Source: Rhizobium sp. CG5 (lineage in GTDB: Bacteria > Pseudomonadota > Alphaproteobacteria > Rhizobiales > Rhizobiaceae). Taken from it: a DNA stretch of 64,000 bases. The stretch lies in contig NZ_JABAEF010000005.1 in NCBI RefSeq assembly GCF_023701945.1, forward strand, positions 62,001-126,000, given 5' to 3'. The notes under the pieces were generated by a model. That model searched no databases and had not been told where the DNA came from. It saw only the letters and a program-made list of their open reading frames with translations. Position numbers and translations under genes: made by a program. Positions 10,972 to 20,010 of the stretch are shown here, piece by piece (within the stretch, counting starts at the first letter, position 1; each line of letters begins with the position of its first letter).

Positions 10972-11828
10972 CACGCCTTGCTCCCCTTCAATGTCTTGGC
11001 CTTGGGCTTTACCTGGGCTTTGGCCTGGCCGACCCAGTCGTCTCGCTCAACGCGTCCGGCAAAGCCGAGCGTCTCTTCGACCTTGGCAATGTCGGCCTCG
11101 GTCCAGCCGGCAATATCGGCATAGCGGCTATAGCCCATGCCGTTCAGAACCTGCTCGACCTTCGGGCCGATCCCGGAGATCGTCTTCAGATCATCCGGCT
11201 TGGCCTTGGAGACCTTGGCTTTTGCCGGCGCTGGCTCAGCCTTGGCGGGAGCCGGCTTGGCCACCGGGGCCTTGTCGGCTGTCTTTTCCGTCTTGACCGG
11301 CTTGGCCGCAGCCTTGGCCACCGGCGTTACCGCAGGACCGGCTTTCGCCTTGGCAACGGGGCTTGCAGCCGGAGACTTGGCAGCAGGTGCCTTGGCAGCA
11401 GGCGCCTTGGCGGCCGATGGCTTAGCAGCAGGTGCCTTGGTCGCCGATGGCTTTGCTGCCGGCTTCGGCGTCGCAACGGGCTTGGCAATCTCGGGTTCGG
11501 AAGCGACTGCAACAGCCGCGACAGGTTCCGGACTTTCCGCCGGCAAATCCTTGAGCGGTGCATCGTCGTCCGCAGAGCCTTCCTCGGCCTTGCGCGCCAG
11601 CCTGTTGCTGGCGTCCATCACCCCTTGTAGGGAGCCGAAAAAGGCGCCGGCCATCTGGGTGGCAAAGCCGAAACCGATCGCGGTTGCCGCCGCAAAGGCG
11701 GCTGCCGGATGGGCCATCAGCGGATGCAATGGGACGGCCGGAATGTCCTTCAACGCATCGGCGACGCGGCTGAAGTCAGCCGGTTCGGGCGCGCCTCCGT
11801 CCTTCGTCTTATCCGATGCCTTGACCAT
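10971..11828 (-). CDS. Membrane-anchored helix-hairpin-helix protein inside the nuo operon
   Basis: A 285-aa protein encoded between nuoF and nuoG. Residues about 38-66 are hydrophobic and glycine/alanine-rich, probably one membrane segment. Residues about 100-210 are a low-complexity Ala/Lys/Pro linker built from AAK-AP units. Residues 211-270 form a helix-hairpin-helix-like domain (ISGIGPKVE, GWTEAD, RVERDDWV). That domain also forms the C-terminus of the neighbouring NuoE, about half identical by eye. The start MVKASDK follows nuoF by 13 bp; an upstream in-frame ATG would overlap nuoF. Similar genes are labelled NADH-ubiquinone dehydrogenase subunits in rhizobia, but the function is unproven. 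A role in assembling or tethering complex I is inference. Confidence 0.85.
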   Translation of the reverse strand: MVKASDKTKDGGAPEPADFSRVADALKDIPAVPLHPLMAHPAAAFAAATAIGFGFATQMAGAFFGSLQGVMDASNRLARKAEEGSADDDAPLKDLPAESPEPVAAVAVASEPEIAKPVATPKPAAKPSATKAPAAKPSAAKAPAAKAPAAKSPAASPVAKAKAGPAVTPVAKAAAKPVKTEKTADKAPVAKPAPAKAEPAPAKAKVSKAKPDDLKTISGIGPKVEQVLNGMGYSRYADIAGWTEADIAKVEETLGFAGRVERDDWVGQAKAQVKPKAKTLKGSKA

Positions 11829-11841
11829 CCAACCGGCTCCC

Positions 11842-13146
11842 TTATTCCGCTGCTTCCAGGACGACGCCATGGGCCATGGCGTTGCGGGTATATTCGTCGA
11901 TGCGCTTTTCCATCTCAGGCCGGAAATTGCGGATCAGGCCCTGGATCGGCCAGGCGGCCGCATCGCCGAGCGCACAGATCGTGTGTCCCTCGACCTGCTT
12001 GGTCACATCGAACAGCATGTCGATTTCGCGCTTCTGCGCATTGCCCTTGGCCATGCGCTCCATGACGCGCATCATCCAGCCGGTGCCTTCGCGGCACGGT
12101 GTGCACTGGCCGCAGCTCTCGTGCTTGTAGAAGGCCGAGAGGCGCCAGATGGCCTTGATGATGTCGGTGGACTTGTCCATAACGATGACCGCCGCGGTGC
12201 CGAACGACGACTTGACGTCGCGCATGCCGTCGAAATCCATCGGCGCGTCGAGAATGTTCTCGCCCTTGACCACCGGGCAGGACGAACCGCCCGGGATGAC
12301 AGCCAGCAGATTGTCAAAACCGCCGCGAACGCCGCCGCAATGTTTTTCGATCAGTTCGCGGAAGGGAATGCCCATCGCTTCTTCGACCGTGCAGGGACGG
12401 TTCACATGGCCGGAGACCATGAACAGCTTGGTGCCGACATTGTTGGGTCGGCCGATGCCGGAAAACCAGCCGGCGCCACGGCGCAGGATGGTCGGGGCAA
12501 CGGCAATCGACTCGACATTGTTGACCGTGGTCGGGCAGCCGTAGAGGCCCATATTGGCCGGGAACGGCGGCTTCAGGCGCGGCTGGCCCTTCTTGCCTTC
12601 GAGGCTTTCGAGAAGGGCGGTTTCCTCGCCGCAGATATAGGCGCCGGCGCCATGGTGAACAAAGATCTCCATGTCCCAGCCGAGCTTGTTGTTCTTGCCC
12701 AGCAATCCGGCATCGTAGCATTCGTCGATGGCGGCCTGCAGCGCTTCGCGTTCGCGCATGTATTCGCCACGAACGTAGATATAGGCGGCATTGGCACCCA
12801 TGGCGAAGGAGGCAATCACGCAGCCTTCGATCAGCGTGTGCGGATCGTGGCGCATGATGTCGCGGTCCTTGCAGGTACCGGGCTCGGATTCGTCGGCATT
12901 CACCACCAGATAATGGGGTCGGCCGTCGCTTTCCTTGGGCATGAAGGACCATTTCAGACCGGTCGGGAAGCCTGCGCCGCCGCGGCCGCGAAGACCCGAG
13001 GCCTTCATCTCGTTGATGATCCAGTCGCGACCCTTTTCAAGGATCTGCTTGGTGCCGTCCCAGTGGCCACGACTCATCGCGCCCTTCAGGGACTTGTCCT
13101 TGAGGCCGTAGATATTGGTAAAGATGCGATCCTGATCGTGTAACAT
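11842..13146 (-). CDS. nuoF: NADH-quinone oxidoreductase subunit F (NADH- and FMN-binding)
   Basis: A 434-aa subunit that oxidises NADH through FMN and feeds cluster N3. The glycine-rich NADH/FMN-binding segment [11 protein letters not shown], the [13 protein letters not shown] loop, and the C-terminal 4Fe-4S motif [11 protein letters not shown] are all present. It is downstream of nuoE by 10 bp, matching the NuoE-NuoF electron-input module. Length and motifs are intact, so it should be functional. Confidence 0.97.
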   Translation of the reverse strand: MLHDQDRIFTNIYGLKDKSLKGAMSRGHWDGTKQILEKGRDWIINEMKASGLRGRGGAGFPTGLKWSFMPKESDGRPHYLVVNADESEPGTCKDRDIMRHDPHTLIEGCVIASFAMGANAAYIYVRGEYMREREALQAAIDECYDAGLLGKNNKLGWDMEIFVHHGAGAYICGEETALLESLEGKKGQPRLKPPFPANMGLYGCPTTVNNVESIAVAPTILRRGAGWFSGIGRPNNVGTKLFMVSGHVNRPCTVEEAMGIPFRELIEKHCGGVRGGFDNLLAVIPGGSSCPVVKGENILDAPMDFDGMRDVKSSFGTAAVIVMDKSTDIIKAIWRLSAFYKHESCGQCTPCREGTGWMMRVMERMAKGNAQKREIDMLFDVTKQVEGHTICALGDAAAWPIQGLIRNFRPEMEKRIDEYTRNAMAHGVVLEAAE

Positions 13147-13156
13147 GTCTCAACCC

Positions 13157-14305
13157 TTACCGTGGCTTCTTGCCGAAGACCCTGATGTATTCCGCTTCGC
13201 CGCCGCGGGCCAGCGCCTCGGCCTGCTTGACCCAGTCGTCGCGCTCGATGCGGCCGCTGAAGCGCAGGTAGCCGTCGACCCATTGGCGCTCGGCGCTCGT
13301 CCAGCCCGCGACCTGCGCATAGGTGAAGATGCCGAGGCTGTGCAGCGTGCCTTCGATCTTCGGACCGACGCCGGAGATCAGCTTGAGATCGTCGACGGTG
13401 GTGGGCTTCTCGATGCCAGCCGGACGGGCCGGATCGTCGAGCGACGGCTTGGGTGCGGCGGCAGCCCTGGCGGAGGGCGATCCCTCGGCCGTCGTCACCA
13501 CGGGCTCGCCCGCCTTGTCGGCGGTCTCGCCGGACACTTTGGCATTGGCCGCGGCGGCCGGCTTGTCGGTGGCCGGCGTCTTCAGCGCCGGGTTGGTCTC
13601 GTCGGCAGCGGTGTTTGGCCGAGCGGCATTGGCCGGCTGAACGCTGGCCGGCGGTGCGGCAGGCGGCACGTCACCGAGAATGTTGACCGGCTTGATCTCT
13701 TCGGTCAGGGACGTCAGGCCACCGACAGGAGCGGAATAGACCCGGTCGACCTGTGGCCCCGGCTTGATATCGGCGCCCTTGCCTGCTTCAAAACGATCGA
13801 TGATGTGCTCGAGCTGGGTCGGCGTGAGATCTTCGTAGCTATCCTTGAAGATCATCACCATCGGTGCATTGACGCAGGCGCCCTGACACTCCACCTCTTC
13901 CCACGACAGCGTGCCGTCGGCATTGGGCTCGAGGGGATTGGCACTGATCTTGCTCTTGCAGACCTTGATCAGATCCTCGGCGCCGCGCAGCATGCACGGC
14001 GTGGTGCCACAGACCTGCACATGGGCGCGCGTGCCGACCGGCTTCAGCTGGAACTGGGTATAGAAGGTCGCGACTTCCAGCACCCGGATATAGGGCATGG
14101 AGAGCTTGTCGGCGACGAACTCGATGGCCGAGCGCGTCACCCAGCCGTCCTGTTCCTGGGCGCGCATCAGCAGCAGGATCACCGCCGATTGCTGGCGGCC
14201 CTCTGGATATTTGCGAATGGTGGCCTCGGCCCAGACCGCGTTTTCCTCACTGAAGGAGAACGCTGCGGGCTGGAATTGGTCTTCGGCTAATCGACGAACG
14301 GACAT
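13157..14305 (-). CDS. nuoE: NADH-quinone oxidoreductase subunit E with C-terminal HhH extension
   Basis: A 382-aa form of the 2Fe-2S subunit, more than twice the roughly 160-180 aa of the compact family. The thioredoxin-like core occupies about residues 1-215 and holds the cluster N1a cysteines in CGTTPCML and CQGACVNAPM. A low-complexity Ala/Pro/Thr-rich linker follows. From residue 304 there is a helix-hairpin-helix-like domain (ISGVGPKIE, GWTSAE, RIERDDWV) shared with the separate 285-aa protein downstream. The extension is likely lineage-specific. Its role is unknown and it is not needed for electron transfer in the known mechanism. Confidence 0.95.
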   Translation of the reverse strand: MSVRRLAEDQFQPAAFSFSEENAVWAEATIRKYPEGRQQSAVILLLMRAQEQDGWVTRSAIEFVADKLSMPYIRVLEVATFYTQFQLKPVGTRAHVQVCGTTPCMLRGAEDLIKVCKSKISANPLEPNADGTLSWEEVECQGACVNAPMVMIFKDSYEDLTPTQLEHIIDRFEAGKGADIKPGPQVDRVYSAPVGGLTSLTEEIKPVNILGDVPPAAPPASVQPANAARPNTAADETNPALKTPATDKPAAAANAKVSGETADKAGEPVVTTAEGSPSARAAAAPKPSLDDPARPAGIEKPTTVDDLKLISGVGPKIEGTLHSLGIFTYAQVAGWTSAERQWVDGYLRFSGRIERDDWVKQAEALARGGEAEYIRVFGKKPR

Positions 14306-14323
14306 ACTTCCTCACGCCTTATC

Positions 14324-14566
14324 TCAGTTTATGGTTCTACACCGCGAACTCGTCACCGAGGCGAATTCGCAGGCATAGGCCGACTTTTCTTTCTGCAGGA
14401 ACACGACGAACTTGGTGCCGTTCGGGGCGGCCGCCTTGATCTCATATCCCTGTTCGATGAGCTGTGCCATGTCTGCCGAGGAATTGCTCGTCGAAACGTC
14501 ACTGTCCTGCGCCATAGCGCCGGCAGCAAATGTCACGACGGCCAAGGCCAGCAGACCAGATCGCAT
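14324..14566 (-). CDS. Small predicted secreted protein between nuoD and nuoE
   Basis: An 80-aa protein that begins with a clear signal peptide ([20 protein letters not shown], likely cleaved after AMA). The mature part of about 61 residues has two cysteines, in YACEF and SSRCRT, that could form a periplasmic disulfide. Its ATG overlaps the nuoD stop by one base, so translation is probably coupled to nuoD. I recognise no domain. Its place inside the complex I operon suggests, but does not prove, a periplasmic link to complex I or co-regulation with it. Confidence 0.8.
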   Translation of the reverse strand: MRSGLLALAVVTFAAGAMAQDSDVSTSNSSADMAQLIEQGYEIKAAAPNGTKFVVFLQKEKSAYACEFASVTSSRCRTIN

Positions 14567-15756
14567 CAGCGGTCCACCTCTCCGAACACGATGTCGAGCG
14601 ACCCGATCAGGGCTGCCATGTCGGCGAGCATGTGACCGCGACCCAGGAAATCCATGGCCGACAGGTGGGCATAGCCCGGAGCGCGGATCTTGCAGCGATA
14701 CGGCTTGTTGGTGCCGTCGGAGACCAGATAGACACCGAACTCGCCCTTCGGCGCCTCGACGGCGGCGTAAACCTCGCCGGCCGGCACGTGATAGCCTTCG
14801 GTGTAAAGCTTGAAATGGTGGATCAAGGCTTCCATCGAACGCTTCATCTCGCCGCGCTTCGGCGGCACGACCTTGCCGTCCAGCGCCGAGACCGGGCCGT
14901 TTCTGGCCTCGCCCTTCAGGCGGGCCAGCGCCTGCTTCATGATGCGCACCGATTGGCGCATTTCTTCCATGCGCACCAGGTAGCGGTCATAGCAGTCGCC
15001 GTTCAGGCCAACCGGGATGTCGAAGTCGAAATCCGAATAGCATTCATAGGGCTGCGACTTGCGCAGGTCCCAGGCAGCACCGGATCCACGCACCATGACG
15101 CCGGAAAAGCCCCAGGCCCAGGCGTCTTCCAGCGACACCACGCCGATATCGACATTGCGCTGCTTGAAGATGCGGTTGCCGGTCAAGAGCTTGTCGATGT
15201 CGGCGAGCCGTGCCGGGAACTGGTCGCACCACTTGTCGATATCGTCGACGAGTTCCGGCGGCAGGTCCTGGTGCACGCCGCCCGGACGGAAATAGGCCGC
15301 ATGCAGGCGCGCGCCGCTGGCCCGCTCGTAGAAGATCATCAGCTTTTCACGTTCCTCGAAGCCCCAGAGCGGCGGCGTGAGCGCGCCGCAGTCCATGGCC
15401 TGGGTCGTGACGTTCAGCAGATGGTTGAGGATGCGGCCGATTTCCGAAAACAGCACGCGGATCAGCTGGCCGCGGATCGGGATCTCGAGGCCGAGAAGCC
15501 GTTCGACGCCCAAGGCAAAGGCGTGTTCCTGGTTCATCGGCGCGACATAGTCGAGACGGTCGAAATAGGGAACGGCCTGCAGATAGGTCTTGGTTTCGAT
15601 CAGCTTTTCGGTGCCGCGATGCAGAAGGCCGATATGCGGATCGACGCGCTCGACGATTTCGCCGTCCAGTTCCAGAACGAGGCGCAACACGCCGTGCGCG
15701 GAGGGATGTTCCGGGCCGAAGTTGATGGTGAAATTGCGGACATTGTGTTCAGTCAT
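14566..15756 (-). CDS. nuoD: NADH-quinone oxidoreductase subunit D
   Basis: A 396-aa 49-kDa-type subunit that lines the quinone-binding pocket together with NuoB. Conserved features include [22 protein letters not shown] with the quinone-site histidine, and HRGTEKLIE. The C-terminus [13 protein letters not shown] is the usual family ending. NuoC and NuoD are separate genes here, as in most alphaproteobacteria, not fused as in enterobacteria. It lies 14 bp after nuoC. Confidence 0.97.
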   Translation of the reverse strand: MTEHNVRNFTINFGPEHPSAHGVLRLVLELDGEIVERVDPHIGLLHRGTEKLIETKTYLQAVPYFDRLDYVAPMNQEHAFALGVERLLGLEIPIRGQLIRVLFSEIGRILNHLLNVTTQAMDCGALTPPLWGFEEREKLMIFYERASGARLHAAYFRPGGVHQDLPPELVDDIDKWCDQFPARLADIDKLLTGNRIFKQRNVDIGVVSLEDAWAWGFSGVMVRGSGAAWDLRKSQPYECYSDFDFDIPVGLNGDCYDRYLVRMEEMRQSVRIMKQALARLKGEARNGPVSALDGKVVPPKRGEMKRSMEALIHHFKLYTEGYHVPAGEVYAAVEAPKGEFGVYLVSDGTNKPYRCKIRAPGYAHLSAMDFLGRGHMLADMAALIGSLDIVFGEVDR

Positions 15757-15770
15757 GGCGATCCGCTTCC

Positions 15771-16373
15771 CTACTTGGCCGCTTTCTCGTCGCCCGGCAG
15801 CACATAATCCGTGCCTTCCCAGGGCGAGAGAAAATCGAAATTCCGGAATTCCTGCTTCAGATCGACCGGCTCATAGATGACGCGCTTGGCATTGTCGTCG
15901 TAGCGCACTTCCACGAAACCGGTGGTCGGAAAATCCTTGCGCAGCGGATGACCTTCGAAACCGTAGTCGGTCAGGATGCGGCGCATATCCGGGTGGCCGG
16001 TGAACATCACGCCATAGAGGTCCCAGGCTTCTCGCTCGAACCAGTCGGCACCGGGATAGACAGCGGTTGCAGACGGCACCGGCTCGTCTTCGGCGACTGC
16101 CAGCTTGACGCGGATGCGCATATTCTGGCGCGGCGACAGCAGGTGGTAGACGACGTCGAAGCGCTTTTCGCGCTGCGGATAGTCGACACCGCAGACATCG
16201 ATGATGCAGACGAAACCGCATTGCACGTCGTCGCGCAGGAAGGTCAGCAGCTCGATGATGGCGGCCGGCGTGGTCACCAGCGTCAATTCGCCATAGGTCA
16301 CCTCGGTCGAGGTGATCACCGAGCCTCGTGCCTCCTTAAGATAGGACGCAAGCTCGTTCAGGGCTTCACTCAT
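15771..16373 (-). CDS. nuoC: NADH-quinone oxidoreductase subunit C
   Basis: A 200-aa 30-kDa-type peripheral subunit that helps join the hydrogenase-like module to the membrane arm. The signature [21 protein letters not shown]-type region is present ([12 protein letters not shown], then [23 protein letters not shown]), and the protein ends in a short acidic/lysine tail. It has no cofactor. It is downstream of nuoB by 17 bp and upstream of nuoD, the usual order. Confidence 0.97.
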   Translation of the reverse strand: MSEALNELASYLKEARGSVITSTEVTYGELTLVTTPAAIIELLTFLRDDVQCGFVCIIDVCGVDYPQREKRFDVVYHLLSPRQNMRIRVKLAVAEDEPVPSATAVYPGADWFEREAWDLYGVMFTGHPDMRRILTDYGFEGHPLRKDFPTTGFVEVRYDDNAKRVIYEPVDLKQEFRNFDFLSPWEGTDYVLPGDEKAAK

Positions 16374-16390
16374 GGTATTGTCCTTTGCCC

Positions 16391-16972
16391 TTAGCGCTCG
16401 ATCGTTCCGGTGCGGCGGATCTTCTTCTGCAGCAGGAGCACACCGTAGATCAGTGCCTCTGCCGTGGGGGGACAGCCCGGCACATAGATGTCGACCGGCA
16501 CGACACGGTCACAACCGCGCACGACGGAATAGGAATAGTGATAGTAGCCGCCGCCATTGGCGCAGGAGCCCATGGAGATCACGTAACGCGGCTCCGGCAT
16601 CTGGTCATAGACCTTGCGCAAAGCCGGCGCCATCTTGTTGGTCAGCGTCCCGGCGACGATCATCACGTCGGACTGGCGCGGTGAGGCGCGGGGCGCAAAG
16701 CCGAAGCGCTCCATGTCGTAGCGCGGCATGGAGGCCTGCATCATTTCCACGGCGCAACAGGCCAGGCCGAACTGCATCCACATCAGCGATCCCGTGCGGG
16801 CCCAGGTGATCAGCTCGTCGGTCGAGGTGACCAGAAAGCCCTTGTCGGCGAGCTCATTGTTGATCTCGCCGAAATAGGCATCATCGCTGCCAACCGGCTT
16901 GCCGGTCAAAGGATCCACGAGCCCCTTGGGCTGCTGGGCAACCAGGGTGGTGTTCACTGGGGCTACTCCCAT
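16391..16972 (-). CDS. nuoB: NADH-quinone oxidoreductase subunit B (cluster N2)
   Basis: A 193-aa subunit holding the terminal 4Fe-4S cluster N2. The tandem cysteine pair is in GLACCAVEM, and the other ligands are in GSCANGGG and VPGCPPTAE. The start is placed at MGVAPVNTT because a GGGAG Shine-Dalgarno lies about 8 bases upstream and this matches rhizobial NuoB. An in-frame ATG seven codons earlier lacks such support. The gene overlaps the nuoA 3' end by 10 bp. Confidence 0.96.
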   Translation of the reverse strand: MGVAPVNTTLVAQQPKGLVDPLTGKPVGSDDAYFGEINNELADKGFLVTSTDELITWARTGSLMWMQFGLACCAVEMMQASMPRYDMERFGFAPRASPRQSDVMIVAGTLTNKMAPALRKVYDQMPEPRYVISMGSCANGGGYYHYSYSVVRGCDRVVPVDIYVPGCPPTAEALIYGVLLLQKKIRRTGTIER

Positions 16973-17328
16973 TCCAGGGCTCCCTTCTTCCATTCATAGA
17001 TAAAGCCGATGGTCAGGACGCCGAGAAAAACCATCATGGACCAGAAGCCGAACCAGCCGATTTCACCGAAGGACACAGCCCAGGGAAACAGGAAGGCGAC
17101 TTCCAGATCGAAGATGATGAAGAGAATCGACACCAGATAGAATCGGATATCGAACTTGACGCGGGCGTCGTCGAAGGCATTGAAGCCGCATTCGAACGCG
17201 GAAAGCTTTTCCGGGTCCGGCGCCTTGAAGGCCACGGCAAAGGGCGCGATCAGCAAAGCTAGGCCGATGATCAACGCAATACCGATGAAAATTGCTATCG
17301 GAAGGTAGGAACTGAGCAGTTCAGTCAT
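16963..17328 (-). CDS. nuoA: NADH-quinone oxidoreductase subunit A
   Basis: A 121-aa three-helix membrane subunit, the first gene of the operon. The loop after helix 1 contains the conserved [14 protein letters not shown] region whose cysteine reports the active/deactive transition in related enzymes. [12 protein letters not shown] marks helix 2 with its conserved acidic residue. Several ATGs cluster at the 5' end. MTELLSSYL is preferred because a GGGGA ribosome site lies about nine bases upstream, but a start one or three codons earlier cannot be excluded. Confidence 0.94.
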   Translation of the reverse strand: MTELLSSYLPIAIFIGIALIIGLALLIAPFAVAFKAPDPEKLSAFECGFNAFDDARVKFDIRFYLVSILFIIFDLEVAFLFPWAVSFGEIGWFGFWSMMVFLGVLTIGFIYEWKKGALEWE

Positions 17329-17337
17329 CATATCCAT

Positions 17338-17574
17338 CCCCGCTTGATTGAATGCCGGGCGGCATTTCTGGCCGAAGCCAACAAGCCGAAAAGAGTGTTG
17401 CTAAGAGCCGTGGTTAGCGCAGGCTGAGCGGTTGCGCAAGACCGGGTGGAGGCTTTTCACCCGCAACCTCCGCGACTTTAACAGGCGGTCAAAAGCGTGT
17501 CGCGGCAAATCGGCATATTATGCCTTTGCGGCGCAATAATAATCGAGGAAAGACAGGGAGGTGATTTGAAGAAA
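17338..17574 (-). promoter_or_regulatory. nuo operon upstream region
   Basis: This region lies between nuoA and the tRNA-Asp genes and must hold the nuo promoter and leader. I find no confident sigma-70 box pair. Two structured segments stand out. One is a 6-bp-arm inverted repeat at 17351-17366 (AATGCC/GGCATT), about 23 bp before the nuoA start. The other is a bulged stem-loop at 17430-17468, with GGTTGC/GCAACC outer and GGGTG/CACCC inner arms. These may be leader structures; no known riboswitch is recognised. Confidence 0.4.
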
Positions 17575-17651
17575 TGGCGCGAGTGACGGGGCTCGAACCC
17601 GCGACCTCCGGCGTGACAGGCCGGCACTCTAACCAACTGAGCTACACCCGC
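17575..17651 (-). tRNA. tRNA-Asp (anticodon GTC), copy 1
   Basis: A 77-base cloverleaf with encoded CCA. The acceptor arm GCGGGTG pairs with CACTCGC, the D arm begins GCTC, and the anticodon stem CCGGC/GCCGG encloses the loop CTGTCAC with anticodon GTC. The T loop is TTCGAGC. It is identical to the second copy 89 bp away on the same strand. Confidence 0.97.
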
Positions 17652-17740
17652 GCATATAAGACCGCAATGAGGCGATCCGATCTGCGATACGAACCGGCAA
17701 AGCCAAATCCGAACCGCAGCAAAACAGAACTTTCAAGAGA

Positions 17741-17817
17741 TGGCGCGAGTGACGGGGCTCGAACCCGCGACCTCCGGCGTGACAGGCCGGCACTCTAACC
17801 AACTGAGCTACACCCGC
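17741..17817 (-). tRNA. tRNA-Asp (anticodon GTC), copy 2
   Basis: A second, identical 77-base tRNA-Asp gene in the same orientation, lying upstream in transcription order. All arms match copy 1 base for base, including the encoded CCA. The identity extends only a few bases outside the genes, suggesting a tandem gene duplication kept uniform by gene conversion. The two copies could share one transcript. Confidence 0.97.
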
Positions 17818-18162
17818 GCATATCTTGAAAACGGGAGCGGCAAGCGCTCCTGTCCGACGAACCGTAGCCCGTCGATGAGCGGCTAACTAAGGGGTTCGCG
17901 AAGGGGTGTCAAGCGTGATCGAAGACAAAACCGTGACGGAATGCAAAATGTTTTGCACAGGGCTTCGAGACGGAATCCTCCACCGTTTCCCCCCTTCCCT
18001 GCTTCTGCGCCGAGAAGCCCGGCAAACAAGGCGCTGCGACAGCCCGGCCGGTCCGACGCGCTAAAAAAAACAAAAAAACTTCACAAACGCTCTTGCGGAT
18101 TTTCGCCGATCCGCATAGATCACGGCCACCGACGCGGCGGGGACAACCTGCCTCATGCGTTA
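17818..18162. other. Intergenic region between divergent tRNA-Asp and tRNA-Val genes
   Basis: These 345 bp separate tRNA genes on opposite strands and should carry both promoters. I see no credible ORF. An A-rich tract lies at about 18063-18080. A GCGGA/TCCGC inverted repeat follows at about 18096-18114, upstream of tRNA-Val. No clear -35/-10 pair could be chosen with confidence. Confidence 0.5.
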
Positions 18163-18238
18163 GGGCGATTAGCTCAGTTGGTAGAGCGCCTCGTTTACAC
18201 CGAGGATGTCGGCGGTTCGAGTCCGTCATCGCCCACCA
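18163..18238 (+). tRNA. tRNA-Val (anticodon TAC)
   Basis: A 76-base cloverleaf ending in an encoded CCA. The acceptor GGGCGAT pairs with ATCGCCC, the D arm starts AGCTCAGTTGG, and the anticodon stem CCTCG/CGAGG encloses TTTACAC with anticodon TAC. The T loop is TTCGAGT. It is followed by a lower-GC stretch with two unknown genes, so it is a possible integration landmark, although no 3'-end duplicate was found. Confidence 0.97.
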
Positions 18239-18575
18239 TTTTTCCTTTTGATATTTGTGTAAGTCTAGTCGCTATTAGCGTTTCTCCGTTTTAACGCCAG
18301 CAGCGGACTTTAAATGACCGGCAAGCGAGCGCAGGTTGACGAATGGCGTCCCTTAGTACGACTGCTTATCCCACTCCACCTTTTGCCCTATCTCCGCAAC
18401 ATTAGTAGGCGGCGGCAACCAAAATGCGCCGCGGAAATTAATAAAGGCTCACCTCAAGTGGGAATGGCAATGTCACAAAGGCCTGATTTGTAGTTGAATC
18501 TCCAATGAACTGCCAATGATGATCGGTAGGTCGGTGTATATTCTCTCATGGATCGAATCATGATCGGAATAGAAA
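18239..18575. other. Lower-GC intergenic region after tRNA-Val
   Basis: These 337 bp between tRNA-Val and the first gene of the membrane-protein pair have noticeably more A and T than the flanking chromosome. No ORF with a plausible ribosome site, no integrase remnant and no copy of the tRNA 3' end is visible. It presumably carries the promoter of the downstream pair. A GGAA element about 6 bases before the 18576 ATG may be its ribosome site. Confidence 0.4.
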
Positions 18576-19139
18576 ATGGCCATGGACAAGGAAACCGCGC
18601 AATACGTTCTCCAATTGACTGATGAGATTGATGGCCTGTGGCGCTATATCGGCTATGATGAGAAGTCAAAGGAGGCGCGAGCTAGAGCTCGAGATATTGA
18701 AGGAAAGGTTGCGGTATACAAGAAGGAAGCGGAAGATCTGTATCGCCGCCAGTATGAGGAAGCCTCCAAATACTTTAACACAGTCATGGCAGTAGGCTAC
18801 GCTGGATACTTCGCAACCTGGACGCTAATGAGGTCAGATATCGATAGCTGGCACGGCTCATTCATTGGCATGATGGGTATGATATCACTTGCCACTTTTA
18901 TCTGCTGGGAATTATTCGCCATGCATATGCGGATGAAGGGACTGGAGGAGATCAACTTCTTTTTCCGGAACATGGTATCCGTCGATGATTTTGAGCCACT
19001 TCGTCAACAGCAACTGGCAAAGGAGGCCAGGCGGATGATGTGGGCGCGTCCCATTTGGGCCCTTGCATTCTTCGTCAGCGCCGGCACTTCTGCCGTCGGC
19101 GCCATTGATCTTATGCTACAGCTCTACAACAACCTTTAG
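18576..19139 (+). CDS. Unknown membrane protein with N-terminal coiled coil (cassette gene 1)
   Basis: A 187-aa protein I do not recognise. Residues about 5-65 are charged and heptad-like, a probable coiled coil (EARARARDIEGKV, KKEAEDLYRRQ). Hydrophobic segments lie near residues 67-86, 95-117 and 158-180, giving three likely membrane spans and a basic loop (QQLAKEARRMMWARP) before the last. GC content and codon use are lower than in the neighbours, suggesting transfer. It is 14 bp upstream of a second membrane-protein gene and probably co-transcribed. The ATG at 18576 is preferred over one at 18582 because of the GGAA spacing. A defence or immunity role is only a possibility. Confidence 0.75.
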   Translation: MAMDKETAQYVLQLTDEIDGLWRYIGYDEKSKEARARARDIEGKVAVYKKEAEDLYRRQYEEASKYFNTVMAVGYAGYFATWTLMRSDIDSWHGSFIGMMGMISLATFICWELFAMHMRMKGLEEINFFFRNMVSVDDFEPLRQQQLAKEARRMMWARPIWALAFFVSAGTSAVGAIDLMLQLYNNL

Positions 19140-19153
19140 CGAATGAGGAAGAG

Positions 19154-19834
19154 ATGTCCGTTCGAGTATGGAGAGACTTCTTCTACGCCGGCGCTGTGGT
19201 ATTCTTAGCGATCTTTGTTTATCGCCTCTTTAGAGAGGCCGACGGTCAGTTTCTGTCACTTCTCGCCGCTTGTATATGCCTAGTGGCCGCGCGGTTTGAG
19301 GATATCGCCAAATTCAAGTTTTCCAAGGATGGCCTGGAAGGAGAGATGCGGCAAGCTATCGATGAGGCCAAAGCGACGGTGACACAATTAAACTTGCTAG
19401 GTGTTGAGCTTTCGAAGGCGATTTTGTGGTCGATGCAAGCGCATAGTCGTCTTGGTGGAACGAGTATCGACAGCCAAGATACCATGCGAGAAAAGGTCCT
19501 CAATACGGTGAAGACTCTCGGCGCGAGCGACAGGGAGATCGCAGAAATTAAGGCAATAGAATACCCCTATATCGACTTCGACTATTCACTATTCGTAACT
19601 CGCAATCTCTCAGCTGGCCTTAAAGAAGAGGATCGCAGACTCTGGAACGAATTCTATTCGGCAGATCTGCGAAAAGGCATCGGATTCGAACCGTCACCAG
19701 ATGAGCTTGAAGAGTTTCTTAGAACGCTCCACCTACTTAACGACGACGTGGCGGCCCGACTAGAAGATTATCGATTTTTTAAAACCAAACGTATGCATCG
19801 ACGCCCGCAAGTTTGGAAGGCCAGACTGGGATAG
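19154..19834 (+). CDS. Unknown membrane-anchored protein (cassette gene 2)
   Basis: A 226-aa protein with two N-terminal hydrophobic segments (about residues 7-25 and 32-47) and a soluble, mostly helical C-terminal domain of about 175 residues. The join carries KFKFSKDGLEGEM, a stretch typical of bacterial proteins where a 2-TM anchor leads into a cytoplasmic helical domain. A GAGG-type ribosome site is about 8 bases before the ATG. No catalytic motif is evident. Like its upstream partner it is lower in GC than the chromosome around it. Function unknown; membrane sensing or effector action is speculation. Confidence 0.75.
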   Translation: MSVRVWRDFFYAGAVVFLAIFVYRLFREADGQFLSLLAACICLVAARFEDIAKFKFSKDGLEGEMRQAIDEAKATVTQLNLLGVELSKAILWSMQAHSRLGGTSIDSQDTMREKVLNTVKTLGASDREIAEIKAIEYPYIDFDYSLFVTRNLSAGLKEEDRRLWNEFYSADLRKGIGFEPSPDELEEFLRTLHLLNDDVAARLEDYRFFKTKRMHRRPQVWKARLG

Positions 19835-20010
19835 TCCATTTGTGCAGGCTGTATTTAATCTTGACAGCTTACTGCACGGTTGTTCCGATTAGCTTGGATT
19901 AGCTGCACCCCTAACCACGCCCCAGACACTCGCCGACAGATCACGCTATCCCGGCTTAGACTGTACCCCAGCATCCGAAGCCGATTCCTTCAATTGTATG
20001 ATCACGCTTG

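Noticed and set aside
11327-11563. The repetitive Ala/Lys/Pro coding stretch as a possible CRISPR or satellite array
   Set aside because: It is in frame with the HhH protein and irregular in unit length; it is a low-complexity protein linker.
17574-17798. Open frame reading MARVTGLEPATSGVTG through the tRNA-Asp genes
   Set aside because: It is the antisense reading of the tRNA-Asp genes, a well-known spurious prediction.
18163-20010. tRNA-Val as the attachment site of an integrated island
   Set aside because: No copy of the tRNA 3' end, no integrase and no phage gene were found on the far side, so integration at this site cannot be supported.
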